Shown here: one piece after another, positions 1 through 7,132 of the stretch
Position numbering within the stretch: the first letter of the stretch is position 1
Layout of the letters: each line of letters starts with the position of its first letter
Source of the DNA: Pseudidiomarina indica
Lineage (GTDB): Bacteria > Pseudomonadota > Gammaproteobacteria > Enterobacterales > Alteromonadaceae
Direction: 5' to 3'
Length of the DNA stretch: 64,000 nt
NCBI RefSeq assembly: GCF_900104245.1
Contig: NZ_FMXN01000011.1
Coordinates: 1 to 64,000, forward strand
Position numbers and translations under genes: made by a program
The notes under the pieces: model-generated
The model's database searches: none
Seen by the model: the letters and a program-made list of their open reading frames with translations, nothing else
What the model was told of the DNA's origin: nothing

Positions 1-253
1 CAAGAGCTTCCTTGCGGATCTCAGCTTTAAGTCGCTCTTCGGCATACATTTTCTTGAGGCGTTTATTTTCGTCCTCAAGCTCTTTGAGACGCTTCATCAT
101 CGATGCGTCCATGCCGCCAAACTTGGCGCGCCATTTATAAAATTGAGCTGAGCTCATGCCGTGTTCACGGCAAAGCTCTGGAACCGGTATACCGTTCTCG
201 TTTTGTTTCAGAATCGCTAAGATCTGACTATCTGTGTATCGTGATTTGCGCAT
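1..253 (-). CDS. IS3-family transposase OrfA, partial (C-terminus outside window)
   Basis: About 84 codons are visible from an ATG at 253. The protein starts MRKSRYTDSQILAILKQ and continues with a helix-turn-helix segment containing ELCREHGMSSAQFYKWR, then a leucine-zipper-like stretch with KRLKELEDENKRLKK. This is the classic OrfA arrangement of the IS407/IS51-type IS3 elements: OrfA binds the terminal repeats and is fused to the OrfB DDE catalytic domain by frameshifting. The subgroup is inferred from memory. The gene runs off the left edge. Confidence 0.85.
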   Translation of the reverse strand, partial: MRKSRYTDSQILAILKQNENGIPVPELCREHGMSSAQFYKWRAKFGGMDASMMKRLKELEDENKRLKKMYAEERLKAEIRKEAL

Positions 254-324
254 AGAAAACTCCTTCGTTTTAGTTTAACGGAATTTTCTACTTATAACTG
301 CTCCGATTTTTCGGGGGGATTACA
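1..324 (-). mobile_element. IS3-family insertion sequence, 5' end only
   Basis: The window opens inside an IS3-family element read on the minus strand. It contains the start of orfA and a terminal sequence that, on the minus strand, begins TGTAATCCCCCCGAAAAATC and ends the element near 324 (326 is possible, because the host bases there are ambiguous). The rest of the element, with orfB and the other end, lies left of the window, so a target duplication cannot be checked. It has landed inside an IS21-family istB gene, whose reading frame resumes immediately at 325. Confidence 0.8.
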
Positions 325-903
325 CAACGGCTTCTCAAGGACGCTAAATTACCCGTGGGTAAGAATCTTAGCAACTTCGATTTTAGTCTTGTTGAAGGCG
401 TTAATAAGCATCTTATTGCCGAATTAATTAATCAACCAAGTTGGTTAAAGCTCGGTGGCAACATCCTGCTTTTTGGTGCCAGCGGCTTAGGAAAGACGCA
501 CATCGCCAGTAGCATTGGCTACGGCCTTATCGAACAAGGCCACAAAGTTAAGTTTATTGCGGCATCTGCTATCGTTCAGCAACTACAGCAGGCGAAGCAA
601 CACTTAAGACTACAGGACGAGCTTCTAAAGCTTGATAAGTACAGTTTATTGATCGTCGATGATGTTGGCTACGTTCGTAAAACGGAACAAGAAACGAGCG
701 TGCTTTTTGAGCTGATTGCGCATCGGTATGAGCGCCACAGCATGATCATCACATCAAATAAATCGTTCGACCAATGGGATGAGCTTTTTGATGACTCAAC
801 GATGACCATAGCGGCTATCGATCGCTTGGTTCATCACGCTACGATTATTCACTGCGAAGGTGAAAGTTATCGTCGCAAAACTGCCTTGAGTAAGGGCGAC
901 TAA
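325..903 (+). pseudogene. istB: IstB-like helper ATPase, 5'-truncated by IS3
   Basis: The frame is open from the IS3 boundary and reads QRLLKDAKLPVGK before the first possible start (GTG at 355), and this stretch matches the usual IstB lead-in (...RRLKxAKLP.GK). The GTG is therefore not the native start and roughly 60 N-terminal residues are missing. The AAA+ core is intact: Walker A GASGLGKTH, Walker B LLIVDDVGYV, sensor IITSNK and the C-terminal AAIDRLVHHA...GESYRRK segment. IstB assists the IstA transposase in target capture. Without its N-terminus and with no istA in view this copy is presumably inactive. Confidence 0.85.
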
Positions 904-914
904 AATTCGGTATC

Positions 915-956
915 AACCGGCCAAGATAATTGCCGGAAAACCGGCCAAGGTAATTG
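915..956 (+). repeat. Tandem terminal repeats of the IS21 element
   Basis: AACCGGCCAAGATAATTG at 915-932 recurs with one change (G for A) at 939-956, a 24-base period. IS21 elements carry such repeats at their ends as transposase-binding sites. The position right after istB supports this being the right terminus. Confidence 0.6.
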
Positions 957-957
957 A

Positions 958-1383
958 CGCTGGATATATATGTCTGCTCAGATTATTTTGGTACATATCT
1001 CGGTATAAGCTTGGCTGAATAAATCTATTCAGGTTACTTTTTTCCCAGCTATAGGCATTATGTTCCGTTAAGTTGCTTTGCTGAGACCAAGCCGAACCTC
1101 TCCCCAGCCAATCTCTATAGTGAATCAACTCATGACCAAGAGTGAGTTGAGCCACCCCTAAATGAGAGTTGTAAGCATTTGGATTTAGAATTATCAGACC
1201 ATTTTTATGTAGTCCAGGATAACCAATTTGATAAGACGCATCTACATCCAAAGTGTGAACTCCAGCACCAAACTCCGCTAAAATTGAATCGCTAAATGTT
1301 TGTTCACCTGAATTTAGTGCGCCAATAAGACCGTCAAGGTTAAAGCAACAATTCGTCTGTAATTTACAGTTTACCCTCTTAAT
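958..1383 (-). pseudogene. Rhs/polymorphic-toxin tip fragment with HELIH metallopeptidase motif, cut by IS21
   Basis: The minus-strand frame is open from just after a stop at 1384-1386 and carries no ATG; the first start-like codon is TTG at 1251. It contains LTLGHELIHYRD, a zinc-peptidase HExxH signature, after a segment reading NGLIILNPNAY. The native sequence stops at about 958 and the last 11 residues come from the IS21 end, so the C-terminus is lost. The 5' end lacks any Rhs core. The position immediately downstream of an immunity-like gene (stop 1389), as for other tips here, suggests a displaced Rhs C-terminal toxin. The HELxH context recalls M91-type (NleD-like) effectors, but that is a guess. 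Broken at both ends, so very probably non-functional. Confidence 0.6.
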
Positions 1384-1388
1384 TTAAA

Positions 1389-1886
1389 TTAACGTTTATC
1401 CATGTTGATATTGAACTTATCAGCTGACTGTTCGCTTATATTGATATCTTGGGAGATATCATTCCAAACAGCACATTTGTTATTAAAATCCGAATAATCA
1501 TTTCTACTAACAGCCAACGCAACGTAAGTGACTTCAACAAGCTCGCCAAAACTGCGCGATATATTCGTACTTGGTTCAAACTTATATATACCAGTCAATG
1601 CAACATGACACTTATCATATGCGTATATTTCACCCATGATTTCGTCAGTAAAACGAATAGCCAACCTATCTTTGCTCACGCTAAAACAAGCATCTTCAGT
1701 TGCGCATAAATATATTAAACTAGTTTCCTCATTGGGCTTAATTGCTGATAAAAAACCTACTACTTCTATTCGTTGATTATGTAAATGTTTCCCAGATAAA
1801 CTTATTTCATAAAATGACGTCAACAATGGCATTGTTTCCGCAATAGCATAAATAGGAAGCATAAATAAAAAAATCAGTACCCGCAT
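1389..1886 (-). CDS. Exported immunity-like protein paired with JAMM-like toxin (copy 1)
   Basis: ATG at 1886 is chosen because a strong ribosome site (AGGAGG, 5 bases upstream) precedes it and because it starts a signal peptide (MRVLIFLFMLPIYAIA, cut before ET). The mature protein is about 150 residues with two cysteine pairs and no recognised domain. It resembles the protein at 3353-3808: both have a ...VxGxL... segment, then a C-x-V-x-(L/V)-(T/K)-G element followed by a Y-rich strand. Both sit directly downstream of the two paralogous JAMM-like toxins, here with an 8-base gap. Immunity function is inferred from this paired pattern; export suggests it neutralises the toxin in the periplasm. 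Confidence 0.6.
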   Translation of the reverse strand: MRVLIFLFMLPIYAIAETMPLLTSFYEISLSGKHLHNQRIEVVGFLSAIKPNEETSLIYLCATEDACFSVSKDRLAIRFTDEIMGEIYAYDKCHVALTGIYKFEPSTNISRSFGELVEVTYVALAVSRNDYSDFNNKCAVWNDISQDINISEQSADKFNINMDKR

Positions 1887-1894
1887 ATTACCTC

Positions 1895-2860
1895 CTAGAG
1901 CGCACAGTTTTGAAAAACGCACCGAGTATGAGCATCGCCTATTGACTGCGGCATCAGTCCATATTTATTCCCAAACTCCTTCCACGCCTTAGTTGCATTG
2001 AAAATCTTTAAACCGCTTCCTGTATAACCCGGAGTAGGGCTATATGAAACATAACCAGAGCCGCGCTTTAAAACATCAAAATCGGAAACTGAAAAGCCAG
2101 AATCACCAGCTGGATGGGTATGCCAGAAAGCAGTTCTGCCGTGATTGACTGTGAATGGGGTTGAGCGATATAGCTCAACTACTTCACGCGAATCATAACT
2201 CGTAATAACTTTTCCGATTGAGTAACCCTCTTTAGCGTCATTGTATATATTTGCATAAATTTCAGCTTGGTATTTATCGCCTATTGGCAACCCATTTTCA
2301 TGTAGCCACTTAGCTGCATCAGCTTCGAATGTGAAAGGACCTAAGCTTTCAATTTTTTTATTTAAACTGGATAATGCTTTTTCAAGCCCTTCTTTGTCGC
2401 CATTGAATCTATTAGGCACTTTAAAAGAGCTTGTATTTGCTGATTTTCTATATAGCTTCATAATGGTTTGTCGTGATACACCAGCTTGCTCTAGCTGCAT
2501 TGCGGCTGCCGCTTCACCTACAATGGATGTATTAAATCCATACTGTGCAATGCCCTCGAAAATACCGCCAGTAATAGCACCCGCCAAAGCGCCGCTCATC
2601 GCTCCTCTGAGCGAACCTGTCATAATAGCACCACTTACAAAACCAGCTGCTGCACCGCCGACAACTGCCCCAGTAAACCCAGCAGCGCTTGCACTTAATC
2701 CTGAGCTTAAGGCCCAACTTGAAGCCCATCCGCTTGCGGCCCCGAAAGTAAAATAAGAGACCACTGCTGCAGCAATTACCCGCCAATATTTTTTTATTCC
2801 CTTAAACAAAGATTTGAACTTTAAAAACACCGATCTCACCCTGTCCATGAGAGTGTTCAA
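1895..2860 (-). CDS. Orphan Rhs C-terminal tip, JAMM/DUF4329-like toxin (copy 1)
   Basis: 321 residues from a TTG at 2860; the frame opens only two codons earlier, right after the stop of the preceding gene, so the start is uncertain and the native N-terminus (the Rhs core) is absent. Residues about 28-105 form a Gly/Ala-rich hydrophobic pretoxin region. Residues about 160-270 form the toxin domain with E200, H247, H249, S257 and D260. The motif HTHPAGDSGFSVSD fits the JAMM pattern HxHx7SxxD exactly, with a conserved upstream Glu in AEIYANIY. JAMM enzymes are zinc isopeptidases; similar domains (DUF4329, Toxin-JAB) occur at Rhs tips. The tip is paralogous to 3792-4610. Peptidase activity and target are inferred. 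Confidence 0.65.
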   Translation of the reverse strand: MNTLMDRVRSVFLKFKSLFKGIKKYWRVIAAAVVSYFTFGAASGWASSWALSSGLSASAAGFTGAVVGGAAAGFVSGAIMTGSLRGAMSGALAGAITGGIFEGIAQYGFNTSIVGEAAAAMQLEQAGVSRQTIMKLYRKSANTSSFKVPNRFNGDKEGLEKALSSLNKKIESLGPFTFEADAAKWLHENGLPIGDKYQAEIYANIYNDAKEGYSIGKVITSYDSREVVELYRSTPFTVNHGRTAFWHTHPAGDSGFSVSDFDVLKRGSGYVSYSPTPGYTGSGLKIFNATKAWKEFGNKYGLMPQSIGDAHTRCVFQNCAL

Positions 2861-2866
2861 AACTCT

Positions 2867-3289
2867 TCAGAAATTTTCTTTTTGAATTGAATAAGGAAAC
2901 GATGACTTAATATGATCCACGAGAGACGTATGCAAAGGTTTTAAGTCACATTCCTTACAATCAAAAAAGGAAATAACAAATCTTTTTTCGTCCATTAAAT
3001 TGTTAATTTTGATAACTCGGTTTCCATTAGTATCTGTGAACTCTATTAATATGGGGTTTTTACCTGTTGGATAGCTGCGAGAGCTATCACTAACGCTTAA
3101 GCCATGCTTGTTAGCGAACTCAAATAGAGAAACTCGAAAAAAATCAAATTTATCTTCTTCTAACAAGATGCTAATCCTTAAATCTGGATTTGTTGTTTTA
3201 TAACTGCAAGCACTGGACGAGATTGAAAATAACATTATTACTAAAACTCCCCACATTAATCTACTAGTACCAAATTTTATTATACTCAT
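2867..3289 (-). CDS. Putative lipoprotein, immunity-like, in Rhs tip array
   Basis: 140 residues from ATG at 3289. The N-terminus has a basic start, a hydrophobic core (LMWGVLVIMLFSISSSA) and Cys28, a plausible but weak lipoprotein site, since SSAC lacks the usual Leu at -3. The rest is a small alpha/beta-looking domain with a Cys-x2-Cys (FFDCKEC). No family recognised. It lies just upstream of the JAMM-like tip (its stop is in frame with that tip) and downstream of a very short in-frame tail ending on its ATG. By position it may be the immunity gene of a toxin that has been lost. Function not demonstrable from sequence. Confidence 0.5.
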   Translation of the reverse strand: MSIIKFGTSRLMWGVLVIMLFSISSSACSYKTTNPDLRISILLEEDKFDFFRVSLFEFANKHGLSVSDSSRSYPTGKNPILIEFTDTNGNRVIKINNLMDEKRFVISFFDCKECDLKPLHTSLVDHIKSSFPYSIQKENF

Positions 3290-3352
3290 TGTCCAAACTT
3301 ACTCCGAATACTCACATTGCCGACGCCGCCTCATATCATCTGATTAAGAGCT

Positions 3353-3808
3353 TTACAATACGTCGATAATTGCCTTTACCAAACACTTTGGCGGCTTATC
3401 AGGCTGTTGCCGAAGAGCAAGATCGTAAAATAATCCTCTCCGTTCGACTGAATCAACATCTTCTAGAAAATAACGACTTACATTACCCGTATACAACTTC
3501 AAAGTACCTTTAACGCTAACAAAACATCCATTAAAATTTGATAGCTCAATTTCATCATTTGCTTTAATCGTAACTCTATCAACAGATGTGAATTTATTTA
3601 GAGAATCCAAACTCGAAAATAAATATACCTCTCTATCGATAAACAAATACCCTTCCAAAATCACTCTATTTTCAATATTTAATTGTAAAGACTTGTGGTC
3701 AAAATTTATAATTGGGGTAAGCGTTTCAGCCAAAGGGTTTGCTTTAATAACACATGGGATCATTATCCCTATAACTAAAAAACAAATGTAACTAATAATC
3801 TTTAACAT
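3353..3808 (-). CDS. Exported immunity-like protein paired with JAMM-like toxin (copy 2)
   Basis: ATG at 3808 is preferred over an upstream in-frame codon because a GAGGGG ribosome site lies about 8 bases ahead and a signal peptide follows (MLKIISYICFLVIGIMIPCVIKA). The mature part is about 125 residues. It shares with the 1389-1886 protein a strand-rich layout: a helical start, a V-x-L-x-G-(Y/F)-L strand, a C-(F/H)-V-(S/A)-(V/L)-(K/T)-G strand, then a tyrosine-rich strand ending in a short acidic segment. It overlaps the end of the toxin at 3792 by 17 bases, the usual coupling of toxin and immunity genes. Predicted periplasmic; immunity role inferred. Confidence 0.6.
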   Translation of the reverse strand: MLKIISYICFLVIGIMIPCVIKANPLAETLTPIINFDHKSLQLNIENRVILEGYLFIDREVYLFSSLDSLNKFTSVDRVTIKANDEIELSNFNGCFVSVKGTLKLYTGNVSRYFLEDVDSVERRGLFYDLALRQQPDKPPKCLVKAIIDVL

Positions 3809-4610
3809 AGTACTGCCCCTCATATGTATCTAACACGTCGCGACCATGAAAGTTAATTCTAGACATATGGTAGGTCACATTAGGTGTTACATCGCCCCAA
3901 CTTTGGTATAGCTTGTGATCAGAATAACTAAATCCTCCACTCGGTCCGTCTGCATGAGAATGCCAGTTTGCTACCCAACCTTTTTCCCACCCTCGAATAT
4001 TAGAAGTCAATAGGGTTGTTGAGCTAATTTCATTCCTATAATAATCGGTAACTACATTTCCCAATCTAATTTGGCCAAGATCGTCAAAAATGTTAACTGC
4101 AATTTCAACATCATGATCAACTGCAAGTGGATGAACATTTTTATGTAACCAGCTTAAAGCTTCCTCTTTAAGTTGAAATGACTTAAGTGAACTAATCTTT
4201 TTATTTAGTTCTATTAGGTCACGATCAAGAGCTTCTGTTTCCTGTAGTGTTAGCTCACCTTTGGCTTTACCGTCACTAAGTTTAGAACCTCGACTTTGTG
4301 TCTCATCTACAACGCGAGAAAATGCGGCGACAATTGCACCATTAGCAAACTTGCCACCCGTTAATTTTGAAACCGTTCCGCCAACAACAGCACTTGCAAT
4401 AATGCGACCTCCTACCTTTTTAATTCCGTTGATAGTACCACTGGCCATAGCATTAACACCGGCAGATAAAAAACCATGCCCAAAATTCCCGCCAAATATT
4501 TCAGACATAACGCCGCCGGCAAGACCACTTCCAGCAATATGACCGAATGAACCCGGTTCAAACGCTTGACCAATGCCATAAAACGCAGCGGCTGCAAAGG
4601 CTCCTCGCAA
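3792..4610 (-). CDS. Orphan Rhs C-terminal tip, JAMM/DUF4329-like toxin (copy 2)
   Basis: 272 residues from TTG 4610, but the frame is open back to about 4672 with no ATG, overlapping the end of the lipoprotein gene; it is a displaced tip without an Rhs core. Residues 1-100 are a Gly/Ala-rich pretoxin region nearly identical in layout to that of the HEMGH tip (both contain [14 protein letters not shown] and [12 protein letters not shown]). Residues about 130-250 are the toxin domain: E169, H217, H219, S228, D231 in HSHADGPSGGFSYSD, the JAMM pattern with one extra spacer residue. It is paralogous to 1895-2860 and followed by a related exported immunity-like protein. Whether it is translated without an upstream rhs gene is unknown. 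Confidence 0.65.
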   Translation of the reverse strand: MRGAFAAAAFYGIGQAFEPGSFGHIAGSGLAGGVMSEIFGGNFGHGFLSAGVNAMASGTINGIKKVGGRIIASAVVGGTVSKLTGGKFANGAIVAAFSRVVDETQSRGSKLSDGKAKGELTLQETEALDRDLIELNKKISSLKSFQLKEEALSWLHKNVHPLAVDHDVEIAVNIFDDLGQIRLGNVVTDYYRNEISSTTLLTSNIRGWEKGWVANWHSHADGPSGGFSYSDHKLYQSWGDVTPNVTYHMSRINFHGRDVLDTYEGQYYVKDY

Positions 4611-4628
4611 TGCACCGGTGAGTATACT
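4336..4628 (-). repeat. Pretoxin repeat, copy A (see 6381-6668)
   Basis: This segment and 6381-6668 are diverged direct repeats encoding the same Gly/Ala-rich pretoxin region of two tips. The likeness is strongest at both ends (GCACCATTAGCAAA at the left; CCATAAAACGCAGCGGC at the right) and breaks just beyond them. Such shared blocks are where homologous recombination swaps Rhs tips. Confidence 0.7.
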
Positions 4629-4638
4629 GCCACACCCG

Positions 4639-5106
4639 TTATGACAAACAGGCGTACCAACCTTCCTTAATTACCCTACACTCAATCGAATTGTTCTTTA
4701 TTTTGTTACCATAAAAAACTGAGTCTTTAAGTTCTAAACCTGATTTTAAGACAACAAGGGATTGCCCACGACTTACTAGCCCTGTAGACCAATATAGAAA
4801 CTCTACAATTTGATCTTCCTTATCCACTTGAACACCATTGTTCAAGTTCAGTTCATCAAACCTAGCTAAAAACCATTCATTTTCTTCATCATCGATAACA
4901 CCTTTAGGGTAAATACCTGTTCGACTAATTCGATCAGCGCCTGAAAGTAAAACCTTAGATGCAACCTCTTCATAAGTTGTAATTTTACTAAGCACATCAG
5001 CGTTTACGCTTTCAAAAGAGGGTGCTTGCTCACTAGAGCAAGCACTGATATTCACAAATATCATTCCTAAAAATATAACCTTTAATGTATAATACCGAAG
5101 TTTCAT
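4639..5106 (-). CDS. Putative lipoprotein, immunity-like, in Rhs tip array
   Basis: 155 residues from ATG 5106, preferred over an in-frame codon at 5118 because it lies one base after the stop of an upstream toxin-tail remnant and starts a better signal. The lipobox is NISAC, with the modified Cys about 23 residues in, followed by SSEQ. The mature domain is unrecognised; it ends ECRVIKEGWYACLS with two cysteines. The tight linkage to the remnant at 5108-5323 suggests it was the immunity gene of that lost toxin and has been kept after the toxin decayed. It does not resemble the lipoprotein at 2867-3289. Confidence 0.55.
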   Translation of the reverse strand: MKLRYYTLKVIFLGMIFVNISACSSEQAPSFESVNADVLSKITTYEEVASKVLLSGADRISRTGIYPKGVIDDEENEWFLARFDELNLNNGVQVDKEDQIVEFLYWSTGLVSRGQSLVVLKSGLELKDSVFYGNKIKNNSIECRVIKEGWYACLS

Positions 5107-5107
5107 T

Positions 5108-5323
5108 TTAGTTCGCACCTTTCAGTCTGTAGTAATGTTTAGCTCCCATCCAGACATGGGCCTGATCTCGCCAGTTATCACCATAATTTGTGCTACCTGG
5201 ATAGTCATTATAGTCAAATGCAGTACCATCAGATGCCTTGTAATTTTTGGACTGGTAATATTGCTGATAATAACCCGCCCCCCAGGGCTTGCCTACAAAG
5301 TAAACGTGGGGGCCAGTTAAATA
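5108..5323 (-). pseudogene. Toxin C-terminal tail remnant
   Basis: Between two immunity-like genes the minus strand has an open frame of about 70 codons with no start codon. It runs from just after a stop at 5324-5326 (itself next to the stop of the upstream gene at 5337) and begins YLTGPHVYFVGKPWGAGYYQ. It contains GSTNYGDNWRDQAHVWMG and ends KHYYRLKGAN, its stop one base before the ATG of the lipoprotein gene. The composition (Tyr, Gly, Trp, Asn) is protein-like and the placement is that of an Rhs tip whose N-terminal part has been deleted. No family assigned. Confidence 0.55.
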
Positions 5324-5336
5324 TTAACAAATATAA

Positions 5337-5807
5337 TTAATCTTTGACCCTACTTGCCAATCCTCTAAGGCTAGCAGACCAATAAATACTTCCATCAAAA
5401 CTAAACATTAACAGCCCATACTCCGAGTTAAAAAACAATGAAGATTCAAGGGTTCGATCTTTTACATTGTGAATATTAACTTCAAACCCTTCAATGTTGT
5501 TTCCTAGCACCGACATTGACTTCATAATGGGTAAAAAAACCAACTCCGAACTCCCAGATAACTTCACTTTAAGGGGAGCTTTATGATTATCTGGAATCAC
5601 AATAAACGTTTTCCCTATTTGTAAACACAGTTCAAGCTCTTTAAGTTCACATGATTTTAGCTGTCCTACAGCATCACCTATCATAAAGACTTCATTTTCT
5701 ATGTCGATACCTAGGCTTGGCTGTCCAAGTGATTCATAGACATATTTCTTAGCATTTACACTAAAAGATAAGATACTTATTAACAACAAACCAATTACTT
5801 TAATCAT
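5337..5807 (-). CDS. Exported immunity-like protein paired with HEMGH tip
   Basis: ATG 5807 shares an ATGA overlap with the toxin stop and has an AAGGGG ribosome site about 7 bases ahead, which fixes the start. 156 residues with signal peptide [19 protein letters not shown]. The mature protein carries one cysteine pair ([13 protein letters not shown]) and ends in a strand-rich segment with [18 protein letters not shown]. That segment resembles the end of the protein at 7133-7675 (LGFSFG...EVYWLMGAKG), so these two form a second immunity-like family in the array. The predicted location is the periplasm. Role inferred from coupling to the toxin gene. Confidence 0.6.
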   Translation of the reverse strand: MIKVIGLLLISILSFSVNAKKYVYESLGQPSLGIDIENEVFMIGDAVGQLKSCELKELELCLQIGKTFIVIPDNHKAPLKVKLSGSSELVFLPIMKSMSVLGNNIEGFEVNIHNVKDRTLESSLFFNSEYGLLMFSFDGSIYWSASLRGLASRVKD

Positions 5808-7045
5808 ATACACGCCCCTTGTGGATTTAAAGTACAAGCATTGCTATATTGTTGCCTTTGAGTGCCATCGATTTCAGACATAATTTTATCTGTAAATAAA
5901 ACGTTGGCGTTATTAGTATCAGCGAGCCCCATCACTGCATGTCCCATTTCATGAGCTATTATTCTAGTTAATGAAAACCGTGTTAAAGGCATTGCCTCAC
6001 TCGCTAAATTATAGAAATTTAAGTTGGTATTCAGATCCACTGTCATTATGTTTCCATTCAAGCGACCAAAATTTTCACCAATATTATTCAAAATAATCTT
6101 CAATGGTGATTTAGTTGATAATTTTCCAAGCATTTCTTTTCCACTGTCTGTAGCAAAAATATCATCTAAACTGTCTTTAACGCTGGCCAAATCATCTGCT
6201 GAAACTTCTCCAGCTAATGGTCCCCACCACGCAACTTCCACTTTCCCATCAAATAAACTAGAACTTTCCCCAGTCATCGAGCTTAGCTCTAAGACTTTTG
6301 ATCTATTAGCTTTAGCAGTAGCTTGATTTTGATAATAATTTCCAGTCTCTTTTAGCATTCTAGCAAACGCAGCATTGAATGCACCATTAGCAAATTTCCC
6401 ACCAGTTAGTTTGCTAATCGTTCCTCCTACCACAGCAGACACAATTACTTGTGTCGAAGCATTTGTACTGTATTGGCCGCTAGAAGCGTTACCCAGTCCA
6501 GCAGACCAGAAGCCATGCCCAAACTTACCACCATACAAGTCACTCATCACTCCGCCAGCGAGGCCACGTCCAGCAAGATGACCAAATGAGCCCGGCTCGA
6601 AAACTTGACCAACCCCATAAAACGCAGCGGCAGCCACCGCCCCTCGTAATGCTCCCGTGAAGATATTCCCACCATTAGCAGCAGCACCTGCTGCTCCGGC
6701 TATAGCACCTGCGGTGGCGGCACCATACCAACTGCTGGCGAAATACGTGGCGCATGCTTGGCAATACACACTCAGTACTGCTACGACAACTGCGCCAATA
6801 ATGGGTTTGATTGTTTCCCAGAGCTTACTGAAGAAATACCCACTCGGGTCGGTATAGCTCATGGGATTGTTCAGCACGTAGCTGTAGCGGTTGTAGTTCT
6901 GGCTGTTTTTGGGTTCTTGCACAAAGGGGTCAGCTTGTAAAAAGCGCCCAAGGGTGGGGTCATAAATGCGCCCTTTCATGTGCACAATGCCCAAGGCATC
7001 CATTTGCCGATGCCCGGTAAAACCTTGCTCGGTTGGCGGCAGCAT
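5804..7045 (-). CDS. Orphan Rhs core end plus HEMGH metallopeptidase-like toxin tip
   Basis: 413 residues from ATG 7045; the frame is open to the preceding gene's stop at 7133, adding [20 protein letters not shown] and more Rhs-like sequence. Residues about 8-69 are the end of the Rhs core ([33 protein letters not shown]). Residues about 82-230 are Gly/Ala-rich pretoxin sequence, shared with the 3792-4610 tip. Residues about 240-400 are the toxin, with HEMGH at 365-369 inside [19 protein letters not shown], a zinc-peptidase signature. The more than 1000-residue YD-repeat barrel is missing, so this is a displaced tip. Overlaps the exported immunity-like gene by ATGA. The Rhs class is secure; peptidase activity is inferred from the motif. 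Confidence 0.75.
   Translation of the reverse strand: MLPPTEQGFTGHRQMDALGIVHMKGRIYDPTLGRFLQADPFVQEPKNSQNYNRYSYVLNNPMSYTDPSGYFFSKLWETIKPIIGAVVVAVLSVYCQACATYFASSWYGAATAGAIAGAAGAAANGGNIFTGALRGAVAAAAFYGVGQVFEPGSFGHLAGRGLAGGVMSDLYGGKFGHGFWSAGLGNASSGQYSTNASTQVIVSAVVGGTISKLTGGKFANGAFNAAFARMLKETGNYYQNQATAKANRSKVLELSSMTGESSSLFDGKVEVAWWGPLAGEVSADDLASVKDSLDDIFATDSGKEMLGKLSTKSPLKIILNNIGENFGRLNGNIMTVDLNTNLNFYNLASEAMPLTRFSLTRIIAHEMGHAVMGLADTNNANVLFTDKIMSEIDGTQRQQYSNACTLNPQGACI
6381..6668 (-). repeat. Pretoxin repeat, copy B (see 4336-4628)
   Basis: Diverged direct repeat of 4336-4628 in the same orientation, about 2.04 kb away. It encodes the pretoxin segment from FTGALRGA through GGKFANGA in the HEMGH tip. 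A crossover between the copies would delete the HEMGH domain, its immunity gene and the lipoprotein gene. Confidence 0.7.
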
Positions 7046-7132
7046 GCTGCCAAGCGCAACACCGCCTGCGGTGTAAATGGTTCGGGTTTGACCAAAAGCA
7101 CTAAATAGCTGCTGGCTGATTATCGTTGATTT

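Larger units (their letters stand above)
325..960 (+). mobile_element. IS21-family element remnant (istB end)
   Basis: This is the 3' part of an IS21-family element. It holds a truncated istB followed by two direct copies of an 18-base motif at 915-932 and 939-956, as expected for the multiple terminal repeats of IS21 elements. The left part, with istA and the istB start, has been separated by the IS3 insertion ending at 324. The right end falls at about 957-960, inside a toxin reading frame on the minus strand. The exact last base cannot be fixed without the uninterrupted target. Confidence 0.7.

Noticed and set aside
355-357. GTG as the start of an intact IstB-like gene
   Set aside because: The frame is open upstream to the IS3 boundary with codons matching the IstB lead-in, so the gene is truncated rather than starting here.
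915-956. Start of a CRISPR array
   Set aside because: Only two copies, a 6-base gap, and location at an IS21 end; these are transposon terminal repeats. No CRISPR array was seen anywhere in the window.
5135-5320. Plus-strand open frame of 61 codons
   Set aside because: It is antisense to the toxin-tail remnant and has no ribosome site or recognisable protein features.
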